Positions 44,168 through 53,453 of a stretch of 64,000 nt of DNA are shown in pieces; position 1 is the first letter of the stretch, and each line of letters opens with the position of its first letter. The translations under genes and the position numbers were made by a program. Location of the stretch: contig NZ_CP107935.1 in NCBI RefSeq assembly GCF_036038375.1, positions 10,286,653-10,350,652 of the forward strand. The letters are read 5' to 3'. Origin of the DNA: Streptomyces sp. NBC_00414 (GTDB taxonomy: Bacteria; Actinomycetota; Actinomycetes; Streptomycetales; Streptomycetaceae). The notes under the pieces are model-generated. The model was not told where the DNA came from, made no database searches, and saw only the letters and a program-made list of their open reading frames with translations.

Positions 44168-44524
44168 CCCAACCTGCACACACCCGCCTGCTCCCGACCG
44201 CCCCGGCTACCCAACCCGTCGGGTGGCAGGGGAGATGACTCAGCTGTCCCCCGGCCCCGTACGTCTGGTCTCCCCTGGGGAACCTCCAGACGATCAACCA
44301 AATCCTCCGGGATCACATGACCGAAGGAGACCGACTCGCCCTGGCCGATCACCTCTCCCAGTGAGCACCCGTACGCGCCGACGGTGCTGCCTCAGCCGAA
44401 GCAGGGCTCGCTTACCGGAGTACGTCTTCAGTAACCGTCGTACGTCACCGCAGTGACGTACGACGGCCTTGCGCTGTCCCTGGTCCGGTTGCGGAAGACG
44501 CAACAGCTGGGCGACACCCGCTGG
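44168..44524. other. Gene-poor stretch with one possible ORF remnant
   Basis: A start-less frame at about 44245-44362 encodes NLQTINQILRDHMTEGDRLA and ends LADHLSQ. Its composition is protein-like but it lacks a start codon after an in-frame TGA, so it is probably a remnant. Confidence 0.35.
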
Positions 44525-44927
44525 TCATTTACAGGTCCGGTGTGTACAGGCCGGCTGCCCGAACGATTTCGGGGACGGCTTCCAACCCGTTGCCTCCTGG
44601 ATGAAGCCTCCTTTGTCGGCGGTGCTGTTGTTCCAGCCGCGATCCAGCACTGTTGACCGCAACCACAGGAGCGCCCAGGCATCGGAAACGGAGCCGATCC
44701 CACGATCTTGGTACGTGGAGCCGTACGTGCTGACGCTGTCCAGCTGCCAGTTCTGGGCTCCGGCATGCTCGATCGCAGCCGCGACCAGGTATTCGGGCGC
44801 ATCTTGCGGAGTGAGAGGGCTGTTCAGCGGCACGCTGACGGAGACACCCGAGACTCCGCCTCGCCTTGCGGGCCTGCGCGGTGATCTCACTGAGCCAGTC
44901 GTCAAGGCTTCCCACACCTGTGTTCAT
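44525..44927 (-). pseudogene. Frameshifted hypothetical gene
   Basis: ATG 44927 with AGGTGGAAGG upstream encodes NTGVGSLDDWLSEITAQARK; near 44865 the coding pattern moves to another frame with VSVSVPLNSPLTPQDAPEYL, then AGAQNWQLDSVSTYGSTYQD. A single frameshift breaks a protein of about 130 residues. Family not recognised. Confidence 0.55.
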
Positions 44928-45051
44928 GCCTTCCACCTCTTCACAGCCATGAGCTGACCAGCAACCCGGACCGGTCAAACGCCCGCCTGCTGGCAACAGC
45001 CGCGCCCGGCACAGGAAAAGCAGATCCACGCGACCCGAAGGACCCGACTCC

Positions 45052-45613
45052 ATGCCTGAACGGAACATCGAGTTCGGCAAGTACGGCGCCCACGGCATCA
45101 AGGGCCACGAAGCCGTCGCCCGCCGGCCTTTCGCGCGCGTCGGCTGCATCACCACCCCCCTCACCGCCCGGCGAGGCCTCCAGGCGCGCCTGCACTACCT
45201 CACCCGCAGCGCCCACGCCCGAGCAGCCGGCCTGACCGTCACCGACCGCACCGTGCGCGCCTGGCAGGCCGGGCACCCGCACGCCCTTCCGCAAGAACCT
45301 CACCGCGATCGAGCAGGCATACCGCACCGTGCGGCGCGAGAACGTCGCCCGCTACCTGCTCGCCCGCCTCAACCGCGACGGCCGCGGCACCCGTGTGGAA
45401 GTCCATCCGGTCAACCAGTCCCGGGTCGACCGGCCGCGCCAGCGTGCAGTGGAGTTCCGCACCATGAACGTCCGCAACTGGGACCGCATCGTCGGGGCGT
45501 GGGCGGCGGGTGACGACCAGGAAATGGACGAGGCATGGGTGGACCAGGTCGTCGGCCTCGGCTCGCAGTGGGGCCCGTACGAGTACGTCGCCACCATTGG
45601 CTGTGCTGCCTGA
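45052..45613 (+). pseudogene. tpg: Broken second copy of tpg (telomere terminal protein)
   Basis: Begins PERNIEFGKYGAHGIKGHEA, almost the same as the intact gene at 52722. A shift near 45275 moves the match to the frame ending EAWVDQVVGLGSQWGPYEYV, and a few residues are missing in the ARRPFARVG and SAHARAAG segments. No tap homologue precedes it. Confidence 0.8.
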
Positions 45614-45869
45614 ACTTTTTGATGGCAAAGGACGCATTTTGATGACGACCCGGCCAGGTTCACCGTTGTGGGTGACGACAGCGGGCGGGTTTGGCGGGAC
45701 GCTCGGCCAAAAGCCACGTGGGAGCCCGGTCGTGTGAGCGCGGCCGGGCCGCGCGCCGTCAGGCGACCTGCTGGCGGCGGTGCCCCGCACCCTCACTGGG
45801 ACCGCGGGTGCGGGGCACCGTCCTGATGCGCACGACCTGTCAGTGCGGGGTGAAGGCGTCGACGGCCAG

Positions 45870-46035
45870 GGCGCGTCGTCGTCGATGCGGATTCGGTCGG
45901 CGAGCTGGGCAAGGACCTGCCCGGGAGCGAGGCCGGTGCGGGCGGCGATCGCACGCAGCCTGCGGCTCACGCCGGCCGACAGCCACAGCTGCGTCTTCAG
46001 CGCTTGCCTCTGCCTCTCCGTCGGCCAGGCCCTAG
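45870..46035 (-). pseudogene. Small gene remnant cut by the IS701 insertion
   Basis: The minus strand encodes ERQRQALKTQLWLSAGVSRR then LRAIAARTGLAPGQVLAQLA, a helical DNA-binding-like pattern. It enters from the IS boundary at 46036 without a start codon, so the insertion probably removed its 5-prime end. The downstream ending DAFTPH lies in a shifted frame. Confidence 0.45.
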
Positions 46036-47434
46036 TACTGCAACGGTGCTTGGCGTGACTGTTGGCCAGTTCGGTCGTTGGTGTGGTCATGGGTGGGGAC
46101 CTTGCTGATGTCAGGGTGTGGGCGGGTGAACTCGAGGCCGTACATGAGCGGTTCGTGCACAGGTTCAGCCGCGAGGAGCCGCGTCAGTCGGCGCTTGCTT
46201 ACATGCGAGGGCTGATAGCTCCGCTGGAGCGAAAGAACGGCTGGACGCTGGCGGAGGAGGCCGGCCATGGCGGTCCAGATCGCCTTCACCGGCTGCTGAA
46301 CCGCATCGAGTGGGACGCTGACGAGGTTCTGGACGACGTACGCGACTACGTCGTCGAACACCTCGCAGACCCAGATGCCGTCCTGATCGTCGACGACACC
46401 GGGTTCCTGAAGAAGGGCATCCGCTCGGCCGGGGTGCAAAGGCAGTACTCCGGCACCGCGGGACGGACGGAAAACTCCCAGATCGGGTCTTCGTCGCCTA
46501 TGCGAGTGGCCGCGGGCGCACGCTGATCGACCGCCGGCTGTATCTGCCCACGTCCTGGACGGATGACCGGGAACGCTGCCGCCGGGCGGGCATCGACGAC
46601 AGTGTCGCCTTCGCCACGAAGGTGGCCATGGCCAAAGCGATGGTCCGCAAGGCCATCGCCGACAAGGTCCCGTTCCGGTGGGTGACGGCGGACGCCGCCT
46701 ATGGCTTCAGTAAGGGCTGGCGGTTCGAGCTGGAGCAGGCGGATGTCTTCCACGTCTTGGCCACCACCCGCCACGACACCGTCGTCACCCGCTGGGCACT
46801 CGACCACCCCGTCCATGACCTGTTTCCCGGTCTGCCGCGGCAGAAGTGGAAGCGCCGGTCGTGCGGTGAGGGAGCTCATGGCCGGCGGATCTATGACTGG
46901 GCCCGCGTCGAGGTGCGGCCCTGGCACCGCGAAGACCGCCGGCACTGGGTTCTCGCCCGCCGCAGCGTCAGCCGGCCCGGGGAAATCTCCTACTACATCG
47001 CCTACTGCCCGGCCGGCACCACGCTGGATGAACTGATCCGCATCGCGGGCAGCCGCTGGGCGGTGGAGGAATGCTTCCAGAGCGCCAAGCAGGAATGCGG
47101 CCTGGACGACTACCAGGTCCGCCGCTATCCCGGCTGGCACCGCCACATGACCCTGGCCATGGCCGCCCACGCCTGCCTGACCGTCCTGCGAGCCCGCCAG
47201 CTGGACGCGGACAAAGCAGAAACGGATCCTCCCAGCTCATCCACCTCAGCCTCGCCGAAATCCGACGCCTGATCACCCGCCTCACCCACCGCCGCCCCAC
47301 CCCGGTCGACCACATCCTGCACTGGTCGGCATGGCGCCGACGACGCCAACACCAAGCCCGCACCAGCCACTACAAACGACGTGGACACAGGCCCTGAAAA
47401 CTGCCCAGCACTCAGAGCAAGCACCGTTGCAGTA
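46036..47434 (+). mobile_element. IS701-family insertion sequence (1,399 bp) with CTAG target duplication
   Basis: Exact 17-bp terminal inverted repeats TACTGCAACGGTGCTTG (46036-46052) and its reverse complement (47418-47434). CTAG flanks both ends (46032-46035 and 47435-47438), matching the 4-bp YTAR duplications of IS701. The clean ends indicate a fairly recent insertion. Confidence 0.9.
46089..47397 (+). pseudogene. IS701-family transposase with two frameshifts
   Basis: ATG 46089 starts RVWAGELEAVHERFVHRFSR; the DDE Asp region DAVLIVDDTGFLKKG is intact. Near 46483 a missing base in a G-run shifts the frame, after which VAYASGRGRTLIDRRLYLP, VTADAAYGFSKG and GSRWAVEECFQSAKQECGLD continue. 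A second shift near 47230 moves the last part (LIHLSLAEIRRLITRLTHRR) to another frame. The element cannot make full-length transposase as read. Confidence 0.85.
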
Positions 47435-47471
47435 CTAGGTTCTGTCAGGCCCTAGGTTTCTGTCTCGTTGG

Positions 47472-47660
47472 TCAGTGTCGGGTCCAGATGAGGATGCCGG
47501 AGCGGTGGAGCGCGGCCTGTTGGGCGATGGCGAGTTCGTCGGTTCGTGTGGCCAGGCCCTGCCACTGCTTGAGGCCGTTGATGCAGCGTTCGACGGTGTT
47601 CCGTTGCTTGTAAGCCTCGCGGTCGAAGCCGGGTGGGCGGCCGCCGTGACGGCCTCGCCG
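47472..47660 (-). pseudogene. IS5-family transposase C-terminal fragment
   Basis: The minus strand encodes GGRPPGFDREAYKQRNTVER, then INGLKQWQGLATRTDELAIA and ends ILIWTRH with stop, the standard IS5-group C terminus. Confidence 0.8.
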
Positions 47661-47682
47661 CTGGCGGAAACGTCGGCAGACC

Positions 47683-47823
47683 GCGGCACACGAACTGGGC
47701 CACGCCCTGGGGCTGTGCCACAAGTCGGACACGGGCGGTCCGGCGGATCAGGGCCGGACGCCCCGGGCCCATCGCCCAGGCCGCCGAGATCAGGAATCCC
47801 GGCCGGAGGGGGTCAGCCCTTGA
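47683..47823 (+). pseudogene. Zinc metalloprotease remnant
   Basis: The frame reads TAAHELGHALGLCHKSD; HELGHALGLCH is a perfect HExxHxxGxxH metzincin/snapalysin zinc site. Nothing upstream supports a full protease (an IS5 fragment replaces it), so this is a decayed exported protease end. Confidence 0.5.
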
Positions 47824-48106
47824 GCAGGTTGTAGGCGAGACCGACGAGGAGGTACCCCAGATAAGAGGCGAGTACCACGCCCAGCATCGCCAGGAGCTTG
47901 ACCGGCGTCCCGAACGGCTTACGGGCGAGGGAGAGGTTCGCGAAGAGGCCCGCCGTCCCGATGGCCCCGCCCATCGCCCCGCCGACCGACAGCAGGAGGA
48001 TCGGCACGATCGAGAGGACCAACTGCCACCAGGCGAGCCCCCGGACCCTGGCCCACGGATCCGGCTTGCCGAGCGAGTTCTTTCCGAGGTCGGGGATCTG
48101 CTGCAT
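47813..48106 (-). CDS. Small membrane protein
   Basis: 97 residues from ATG 48106. Polar start QQIPDLGKNSLGKPDPWARV, then hydrophobic segments WWQLVLSIVPILLLSVGGAM, GGAIGTAGLFANLSLA and VKLLAMLGVVLASYLGYLLV: about three membrane spans. Function unknown; no clear operon partner. Confidence 0.7.
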   Translation of the reverse strand: MQQIPDLGKNSLGKPDPWARVRGLAWWQLVLSIVPILLLSVGGAMGGAIGTAGLFANLSLARKPFGTPVKLLAMLGVVLASYLGYLLVGLAYNLLKG

Positions 48107-48420
48107 GTGCGGGAAACCCTCATTCTCTTCATCGTGATCGTGCTCAACCGTCAGGATGCGGGTGACGGGCCCACCGGGCAACGACGCGCCGACAACGGTT
48201 TGCCTACGAAAATCGGCTGTCAACGGCTGGCTCGGCGCCCTTGCCCGCGCGTTCGGTCCGCCTGGGACGGTGTCCTTCGGATCAGCCTGCGATGCCGGGC
48301 GCCCCGGGCCTGATCTGATCAGAGAGACACGGCCCAGCCCAGGCCATGGCCCGCTTGCACGTCTATGTCTTCACCCGCGACCGTTGTGCGCGTGGCTGCC
48401 GCCCGTTTCGTTCGGGCGGG

Positions 48421-48675
48421 TCAACTCGCGGCCATCACCAGTGCGGCGATCACGGTGAGGGCTGCCACGGCCACGAGGATCGTCCGGGCCTGTTCCATTC
48501 GCCCGGGCGGTTTGCTGTCCGGTGCGGCCGGACGGCCGTCCCGGCTGCCGCTGTCATCAGCGCCCGGGAACTCACGGCAGCCGCCGAAGTCGGCATTGTC
48601 GTGGGCCAGCCAGTACGCATCCGTCAGCGAGGCGAAGGCCACCGGCGCCACGTTCTGCTGGTCTCCTGTCCTCAT
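48421..48675 (-). CDS. Small protein with C-terminal membrane anchor
   Basis: 84 residues from ATG 48675 (a start seven codons earlier is possible). Sequence NVAPVAFASLTDAYWLAHDN and ADFGGCREFPGADDSG, then a single hydrophobic tail ILVAVAALTVIAALVMA. Looks like a tail-anchored or membrane-linked protein. No family recognised. Confidence 0.5.
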   Translation of the reverse strand: MRTGDQQNVAPVAFASLTDAYWLAHDNADFGGCREFPGADDSGSRDGRPAAPDSKPPGRMEQARTILVAVAALTVIAALVMAAS

Positions 48676-48696
48676 ACCGATCTCAACGACCGGCAC

Positions 48697-49095
48697 CGCC
48701 CCCCGGCAATGCTCCGTCCCGCCATCGTGATCACGTCGTCACCAGGGCTGCGGGCTCCCACACCGCAATCGGTGTGGGAGCCCGCGGCACGGATGGACCA
48801 GGCCGGGCGCAACCGTTTCCGGAACCGCCTCTGGCCTGCGTGCGCAGGAGACCGGCAGCTGTGACACCGGCCGTCACCGCACCCTCGCCCTACAAGATCC
48901 ACACCCCTTCTGCCCTGTACAGGCGGCTGCCCGGCAGAACGCTCCGGGCCGCTTCTGCCCGTCGACGTATCAGGTGGCCCTGCGGCAGGCGTAGATGGCG
49001 CCTACGGCCGCATCCGGCCCGCACTCGGTACCGGAAGACACGGACAGGGACGGCCCCCTTGCAGGAAGGAGGGGGCCGGTTCAGGGCCCCGGACC
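48697..49095. other. Gene-free stretch
   Basis: No convincing coding frame. A G+C-rich imperfect hairpin around 49053-49078 precedes the strong hairpin at 49096-49140. Confidence 0.4.
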
Positions 49096-49140
49096 CCGGC
49101 TCCTGACCCTCTCTCTCCCCTCCGGAGGGTCAGGAGCCGG
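49096..49140. terminator. Very strong hairpin
   Basis: A perfect 16-bp stem (49096-49111 with 49125-49140) and 13-nt pyrimidine-rich loop; bidirectional terminator candidate. Confidence 0.75.
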
Positions 49141-49248
49141 GGGAGGACACTGCGCAACCTTGTCGGCTGCTGCCTCAGCCGGCATTGCGCGGGGGCGCCC
49201 CGTACCCGCCACCTGACGGGTACGGGGCATTCAGCCGCACGGGATCAT

Positions 49249-49449
49249 CTACCAGCGCATCCCCAACTCATGGAGTTGCGCACGGCGTTCGGGGCTGAGC
49301 GTGGCGGTCCGGCGGCGGGTGCTGTCGAGGAACGCCCCGAGCCGCACCGGTTCTGGATGTACCAGCTGGCCTGCCGTGCTCTCAAGCGTGCCGCGCCGGA
49401 TGACGTGACCGCAGTCCTCGCATTCGACCGCGGTCAGCAGCCGCCCGCC
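49249..49449 (-). pseudogene. Helicase-associated-type C-terminal remnant
   Basis: The minus strand encodes ECEDCGHVIRRGTLESTAGQ, then RLGAFLDSTRRRTATLSPER and ends QLHELGMRW. The last part follows the helicase-associated-domain ending. Upstream continuity is poor, so it is read as a remnant. Confidence 0.45.
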
Positions 49450-49969
49450 CCACGGCGACAGGGCCGGCCCCACAGCTGGCATACGGCCTTGGGTACTGCA
49501 TTCCCCAATGACCGGCCCCGCCCCCGTGTGGAACGGTGCGGGCTGCCCATCACCGAACTGTTCGGCGACAGCGACGCCTTCACCCCGCCCGACGGCCAGC
49601 ACTGTCCCAGTTGCCGAACCGACCTCCGTCGGATCTGGGTCCGACGTCACGTCGGGGGAGACGCCTATGGAGTGAGGGCCCAACGCCATGACGGGAGTTG
49701 GACCCTCGGAGACTACGCACCCGCTGTGAGGAAGCGGGTGCGCGCTACTTCGTCAACGACGCTGTCGTCGGCTGGACACGCTGTTGACCGCTCTACAAAA
49801 GGCGACGGTGGGTCCGTGCCTGCTCCGACAGGCACGGACCCACACTCGAACCTACCCGGCACCCTGCCGGGGCCTGCCCGCCGGTCATGGCGCGAGCTCA
49901 CTTGCTGCGTGACGGTTGCTGCCCGCGACCGAGGCAATCAACGGATACCGAACCTGGCGCGCCCCTACG

Positions 49970-50116
49970 ATGATCTCCGTGACCACCCGCCGCACACTCG
50001 GCGCCGGCCCCGAGGCTCCTGCCCCGGGTATCCGTGCCACCCAGGCCGACCTCCTTGACGCGCTGCCCGGCGTTTGCATCACAGACCTCGATGAGCTTTT
50101 CGGGCCCGCGGGGTGA
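49970..50116 (+). CDS. Possible small protein
   Basis: A 48-residue frame (ISVTTRRTLGAGPEAPAPGI, then DLLDALPGVCITDLDELFGP) with an amphipathic acidic C terminus. No clear ribosome binding site; weakly supported. Confidence 0.3.
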   Translation: MISVTTRRTLGAGPEAPAPGIRATQADLLDALPGVCITDLDELFGPAG

Positions 50117-50283
50117 TGGGGCGCCTTCCCCCCGGCGCCACCGAGAGCCCGGCGCAGCCTGGGGGAAGGTCACGCGGACACTGCTGCACTCGACGCGCTC
50201 GACTGAATCCTGAACCCAGGAAACGCAGTGCTGGGACACCGCAGATCGTGGTCGGGCTTCTGTCGGGGCCGACCAACGGGTTT

Positions 50284-50496
50284 CTACGCTCTGTCGGTCT
50301 CCGCGAGGGTGTGGGCGACAAGCGCATTGGCGTGGCCGTGTCCCAGGCCGTGTTCGGTCTTGAGCCACCTGACCAGCTCCATGTGCTTGGACAGGGGTGA
50401 TGTACGGATCAGGTTCTTCCATTCGGCTATGGGCCGGCCGTACTTCTTCTCGATCGACGGAAAGTAGCTGGCCGGGCCCTTCACAGGTTCAGTCAT
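50284..50496 (-). CDS. DUF4287-family small protein
   Basis: 70 residues, TEPVKGPASYFPSIEKKYGR then SPLSKHMELVRWLKTEHGLG and HGHANALVAHTLAE. This matches the short DUF4287 family in which GHGHANALVAH is invariant. A structurally small cytosolic protein of unknown function, often found singly. Confidence 0.85.
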   Translation of the reverse strand: MTEPVKGPASYFPSIEKKYGRPIAEWKNLIRTSPLSKHMELVRWLKTEHGLGHGHANALVAHTLAETDRA

Positions 50497-50571
50497 AACC
50501 GCAGCGTGTCACCCCTCACTGACAACGCAGGCTGACAGTTTGATCCAGGTCCTGAGGGGTGGTCAGCGGAA

Positions 50572-50805
50572 TCACGCCTGAGGGTGCATCCAACTCACTT
50601 TCTGGGTGGGTGTCTGGACGGGCCGCCAGACGGGCGCTGACGGCCCCTCGCGCAGCAGATCGGTCAACGGGGCCGACAGGATGGGGACCTGGTAGGGGAA
50701 GCCGGATGCGGCTGTGTCCTTGGCTGCCGCGTTCAGGGCGCGGACACGGTGCTCGATGCTGGCCGATCCGGTGCCGTCCAGGACGAACAGCAGCCGCGGG
50801 AACAA
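50572..50805 (-). pseudogene. Replication-relaxation family protein, C-terminal fragment
   Basis: The minus strand encodes FPRLLFVLDGTGSASIEHRV, then ALNAAAKDTAASGFPYQVPI and LTDLLREGPSAPVWRPVQ, the end of the plasmid/ICE replication-relaxation family. The N-terminal winged-helix part is absent. It indicates former plasmid or integrative-element DNA beside the tap-tpg operon. Confidence 0.7.
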
Positions 50806-50922
50806 CCGTCAACTCAATTGCAATGCAATCGCCGACGAAGCAATTGCCAGTGTGCCCCCCCAACGCATCGAGGGCAGCCCAGTGGTTCGGAGCTCGCACG
50901 GCGGTCTGGCGCGGGTTCACCG

Positions 50923-51192
50923 ATGTGGGTGATGACAACGGCCGGTGAGTCGCAGACCGCGCTTGCCGCCGCGGTGGGAGTGAGCCAGGCGCAGGTGAGC
51001 CGCCGTCAGGCCGGCACCGCCGCCTGGAGCCTGGCCGACTGCGAGGCGGTCGCCGCGCACTACGGCATCACCGCGTACGACCTCCTGGACGGCCCCACCC
51101 GCGCCGTCGAAGCCCTCCCCGCGGAACGCCGCCGGATCCCCGGCCCCCCGACTTCCGGCGCCCGCCCTGCGGCCGTGGACGGGACGGCCTGA
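50923..51192 (+). CDS. Small XRE-family HTH protein, first gene of the tap-tpg operon
   Basis: 89 residues from ATG 50923 (ATG 50932 also possible). HTH: ESQTALAAAVGVSQAQVSRR, QAGTAAWSLADCEAVAAHYG, a Cro/C1-like domain ending in YDLLDGP, then a basic Pro-rich tail. Its TGA shares a base with the tap ATG at 51192, so the genes are translationally coupled. Probably regulates the operon or helps telomere-protein loading; inference. Confidence 0.75.
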   Translation: MWVMTTAGESQTALAAAVGVSQAQVSRRQAGTAAWSLADCEAVAAHYGITAYDLLDGPTRAVEALPAERRRIPGPPTSGARPAAVDGTA

Positions 51193-52619
51193 TGGCGGAC
51201 TTCGACGCGATCGACGCCCTCCTCGCCGCGGCCGGGCAGGAGACCCCGCTGCCGCCCGCCGCGGAACGGCGCGCCCTGCGTGAGGGGTTGAACCTGTCCC
51301 GCGCGCAGCTCGCGCAGGCCCTCGGAGTGGGCCCGTCCACCGTCGGGGGCTGGGAGGCCGGGCGGGACCCGAGCGGGGAGGTGCGGGAGAAGTACGCGTA
51401 CTTCCTTGTCGTCCTGGCAGTCGCGCAGCCGTGTGTGCTGTGCGGGCAGCCGGCCCGCCATCAGGTCGAAGGCTTCCCCCAGCACTTGGACCCTGCCGAG
51501 TGCGCCCCGGCCGCGCCCGCTCCCGTCCCTGCGCAGGCAGAGAAGCCCGCGCCCCGCGCGGCACCGCGGCAGCCGGCGCCCGCCAGGAAGCCGCGCCCCG
51601 CGGCGTCCGGCGTGAAGGTCGTCCCCGTCGGCCGCCGTCTGCAGACCGCCGATGCCCCCGACCGGATCGGCGCTGCGGTGGCGGCCGCGCTCACTGAACA
51701 CGCCGGTGATGTCGACGCGGCGACGGCGGCGTTGGTGAAGCGGGCGATCCCGGATGCGATGGCGCTCCTGGACGACACCCGCAAGGGCGGCCGCTACGAC
51801 GTCGTCGCCCACCCGTGGCTGCCGGACATCCTGCGCAAGCAGAGTGCCCGCGGCGCCGACCAGGTGTGGGAGGCCCGCCCGAAGTGGAGCCGGCCGGAGC
51901 TCCCGACGGGCGTGCACGAGATCACGGCGCTGGACGTCAACGGCGCCTACCTCTCCGCCCTCAAGACGCATCTGCCGCTCGGGCAACTCGAACACTCCAC
52001 CGGGAATCACCACGACCGGCGCCGCGCGGGCCTGCACCTGATCACCCCACCTGCATGGGAGCACGAGGCGGTGCTGCCGAACCCGATCGGCAACCGCGAC
52101 GAACCGGGCCCGCTGTGGGTGACCGAGCCGACGCTGCGCCTGCTGCTGCGCGTGTCGGGCCCGAAGTACGGGCTGTGCGACCCCCCGGAGATTCACGAGT
52201 CGTGGACGTCGGGGGCGACCGAGGGGCTGCTGGAGAAGTTCCGCATTGCCTTGAAGGATGCCCGGGACCGGGCGATCGCCGACGGCGACGAGGTGACGCT
52301 GGAGTACGTGAAGGCGATGTACTCGAAGTTCGTGTCCACGTTGGGGGAGTCGAACTACAACCGGGAGCTCTACCGCACCGACTGGATGCACCTCATCCGT
52401 TCCCAGGCCTTCGCCAACCTGTGGTGGAAGGCCCACCGCGCCTATGACGAGGGCCTGCTGGTGGTCCGGGCGATGGGTACCGACGAACTGCATGTGGCCG
52501 GCGACTGGCGGGTGGTGTTCCCCGAAGGCCGGGGCGTCACCGAAGTCAAGGTCAAGGACACCTACACCGTCGGCATCGACCCCAGCACCGCCAACGAGCC
52601 ACCTGAGAGCGCCTCCTAG
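51192..52619 (+). CDS. tap: Telomere-associated protein Tap homologue (short form)
   Basis: 475 residues, versus about 700 or more in archetypal Tap. N-terminal XRE HTH: ALREGLNLSRAQLAQALGVG, PSTVGGWEAGRDPSGEVREK, as in known Tap proteins. A Pro/Ala linker (~residues 105-145) leads to the conserved core with ALDVNGAYLSALKTHLPLGQ, PPEIHESWTSGATEGLLEKF, YVKAMYSKFVSTLGES and EVKVKDTYTVGI. Tap binds the 3-prime single-stranded telomere overhang and recruits the terminal protein. The tpg gene follows after 102 bp, the expected order. Confidence 0.85.
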   Translation: MADFDAIDALLAAAGQETPLPPAAERRALREGLNLSRAQLAQALGVGPSTVGGWEAGRDPSGEVREKYAYFLVVLAVAQPCVLCGQPARHQVEGFPQHLDPAECAPAAPAPVPAQAEKPAPRAAPRQPAPARKPRPAASGVKVVPVGRRLQTADAPDRIGAAVAAALTEHAGDVDAATAALVKRAIPDAMALLDDTRKGGRYDVVAHPWLPDILRKQSARGADQVWEARPKWSRPELPTGVHEITALDVNGAYLSALKTHLPLGQLEHSTGNHHDRRRAGLHLITPPAWEHEAVLPNPIGNRDEPGPLWVTEPTLRLLLRVSGPKYGLCDPPEIHESWTSGATEGLLEKFRIALKDARDRAIADGDEVTLEYVKAMYSKFVSTLGESNYNRELYRTDWMHLIRSQAFANLWWKAHRAYDEGLLVVRAMGTDELHVAGDWRVVFPEGRGVTEVKVKDTYTVGIDPSTANEPPESAS

Positions 52620-52721
52620 CGCTGTTCTCCCGCCCCGGCGCCAAGTTCCCCGCCGGGGCGGGAGAACGGCGCCCGCAGCCCCGTACCGTGATCCACCAAC
52701 CCGAGGGATTCGGAAGAGACC

Positions 52722-53294
52722 ATGCCTGAGCGGAACATCGAGTTCGGCAAGTACGGCGCCCGCGGCCTCAAAGGCCACGAAGCGGTCGCCCGCCAGCTGG
52801 ACGCGCTCGCCGGCTACATCGCCACCCCGATCACCGCACGGCGAGGCCTGCTCGCCCGCCTGCACTACCTCACACGCACCGACCACGCCCGCCATGCTGC
52901 CCGCGCGGCCGGACTGACCGTCACCGACCGCACCCTGCGCGCCTGGCAAGCCGGCACCCGCACACCCTCCCGCCGCAACCTTGCCGCGATCGAGCGCGCC
53001 TACCGCACCGTGCGCCGCGAGAACGTCGCCCGCTACCTGACCGCCCGCCTCAACCGCGAAGGCCGCGGCACCCGCGTGGAAATCCACCCGCTCAACCAGT
53101 CGCAGGTCGACCGGCCCCGCCTGCGCGCGGTGGAGTTCCGGACCATGAATGTCCGCCGCTGGGACCGCATCGTTGCCGCGTGGGCGGCCGACGATAACCA
53201 GGAGCTCGACGATGCGTGGGTGGACCAGGTCGTCGACCTCGGCTCGCAGTGGGGCCAGTACGAGTACGTCACCAACGTCGGCTTCGCCGCCTGA
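52722..53294 (+). CDS. tpg: Telomere terminal protein Tpg homologue
   Basis: 190 residues, close to the 184 of archetypal Tpg, with an HTH region ARAAGLTVTDRTLRAWQAGT after LHYLTRTDHARH, laid out like Tpg. Acidic, aromatic C terminus (DDAWVDQVVDLGSQWGQYEY). Tpg is the protein covalently linked to the 5-prime ends of Streptomyces linear DNA and primes end patching. The N terminus PERNIEFGKYGARGLKGHEA differs from archetypal Tpg, so this is a divergent type. Assignment rests on gene order after tap and on domain layout. Confidence 0.75.
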   Translation: MPERNIEFGKYGARGLKGHEAVARQLDALAGYIATPITARRGLLARLHYLTRTDHARHAARAAGLTVTDRTLRAWQAGTRTPSRRNLAAIERAYRTVRRENVARYLTARLNREGRGTRVEIHPLNQSQVDRPRLRAVEFRTMNVRRWDRIVAAWAADDNQELDDAWVDQVVDLGSQWGQYEYVTNVGFAA

Positions 53295-53453
53295 AATCCA
53301 CTGCACACAGCGGCCCGCTACCTCATCCGTTCGATGGCCGAAGCGGTGGCCCGAGGCTTTGCCCTGCACGACCAGCTCGCCCACCTCGGCAGGCAGAGCG
53401 AACCCGTTCCCAGGGTCTAACGCCCGCGCTGTTGGATATGAGTTGATGGACGG

